Positions 22,470 through 22,488 of a stretch of 22,488 nt of DNA are shown piece after piece. Both the position numbers and the translations under genes were made by a program. Every line of letters starts with the position of its first letter. The stretch's first letter is position 1. The notes beneath the pieces are model-generated. The model was not told the DNA's origin. It worked only from the letters and a program-made list of their open reading frames with translations, and ran no database searches. The stretch is from Anaerolineaceae bacterium UBA5311. GTDB lineage: Bacteria > Chloroflexota > Anaerolineae > Anaerolineales > Anaerolineaceae. The stretch is from NCBI GenBank assembly GCA_002411175.1, contig DHRN01000089.1, positions 1,723 through 24,210 of the forward strand, read 5' to 3'.

Positions 22470-22488
22470 AATAGGAACTGGGGTTGGT

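Noticed and set aside
1..22488. CRISPR array, prophage, insertion sequence or recent genomic island
   Set aside because: No spaced direct repeats, transposase, integrase or terminal inverted repeats were seen, and the genes are mostly housekeeping and transport.

Overview
The window looks like chromosomal DNA from a monoderm member of the Chloroflexota, most likely an Anaerolineae-type bacterium. This is inferred from protein character (lipobox lipoproteins, a CNNM/CBS protein, a lipoprotein class B PBP, RNase Y with RecX, very long Opp-type binding proteins); no 16S or other decisive marker is present. Nearly all genes are on the minus strand. Only recX and rny, at the right end, are on the plus strand.

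Layout, left to right. (1) 1-2456, minus: a CNNM/CBS membrane protein cut by the window edge, glmU, and a tRNA-Gln(TTG) with its own promoter. (2) 2575-3551: a lipoprotein gene with its own near-leaderless promoter, next to the strong terminator that ends the large opp operon. (3) 3552-11535, minus: a complete Opp/Dpp-type ABC importer operon, read as oppA, stem-loop, oppB, oppC, oppD, oppF, small membrane protein, terminator, and driven by a perfect TTGACA-N17-TATAAT promoter. (4) 11567-19591, minus: a probable long operon of a 150-aa membrane protein, a 68-aa membrane protein, RNase Z, Maf, a lipoprotein penicillin-binding protein, RsgA, a second and orphan Opp-type binding protein, and a four-TM membrane protein that sits just upstream of oppA. 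(5) 19592-20133: a non-coding divergent region with several hairpins and a strong plus-strand intrinsic terminator immediately before recX. (6) 20134-22401, plus: recX, rny, terminator. (7) A G-rich heptad repeat begins at the right edge.

The most interesting signal is the importer. Its OppC-like permease (584 aa against about 300 usual) carries about 275 extra residues in the first extracellular loop. The separate lipoprotein just past the operon terminator is a clear homologue of that insertion: in a gapless hand alignment of 103 residues I count 43 identities. Both copies are internally duplicated with a period of about 123 residues. The cognate OppA (847 aa) also carries about 180 extra residues, and two small membrane proteins of unknown function flank the operon. 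Together this suggests an Opp importer with an elaborated extracellular module, a free lipid-anchored copy of that module, and accessory membrane proteins. I do not know of a described function for any of these extra parts.

The remaining genes are housekeeping: cell-wall precursor supply and synthesis (GlmU, PBP), ribosome assembly (RsgA), nucleotide surveillance (Maf), tRNA 3' processing (RNase Z; the tRNA here has no encoded CCA), RecA modulation (RecX) and mRNA decay (RNase Y).
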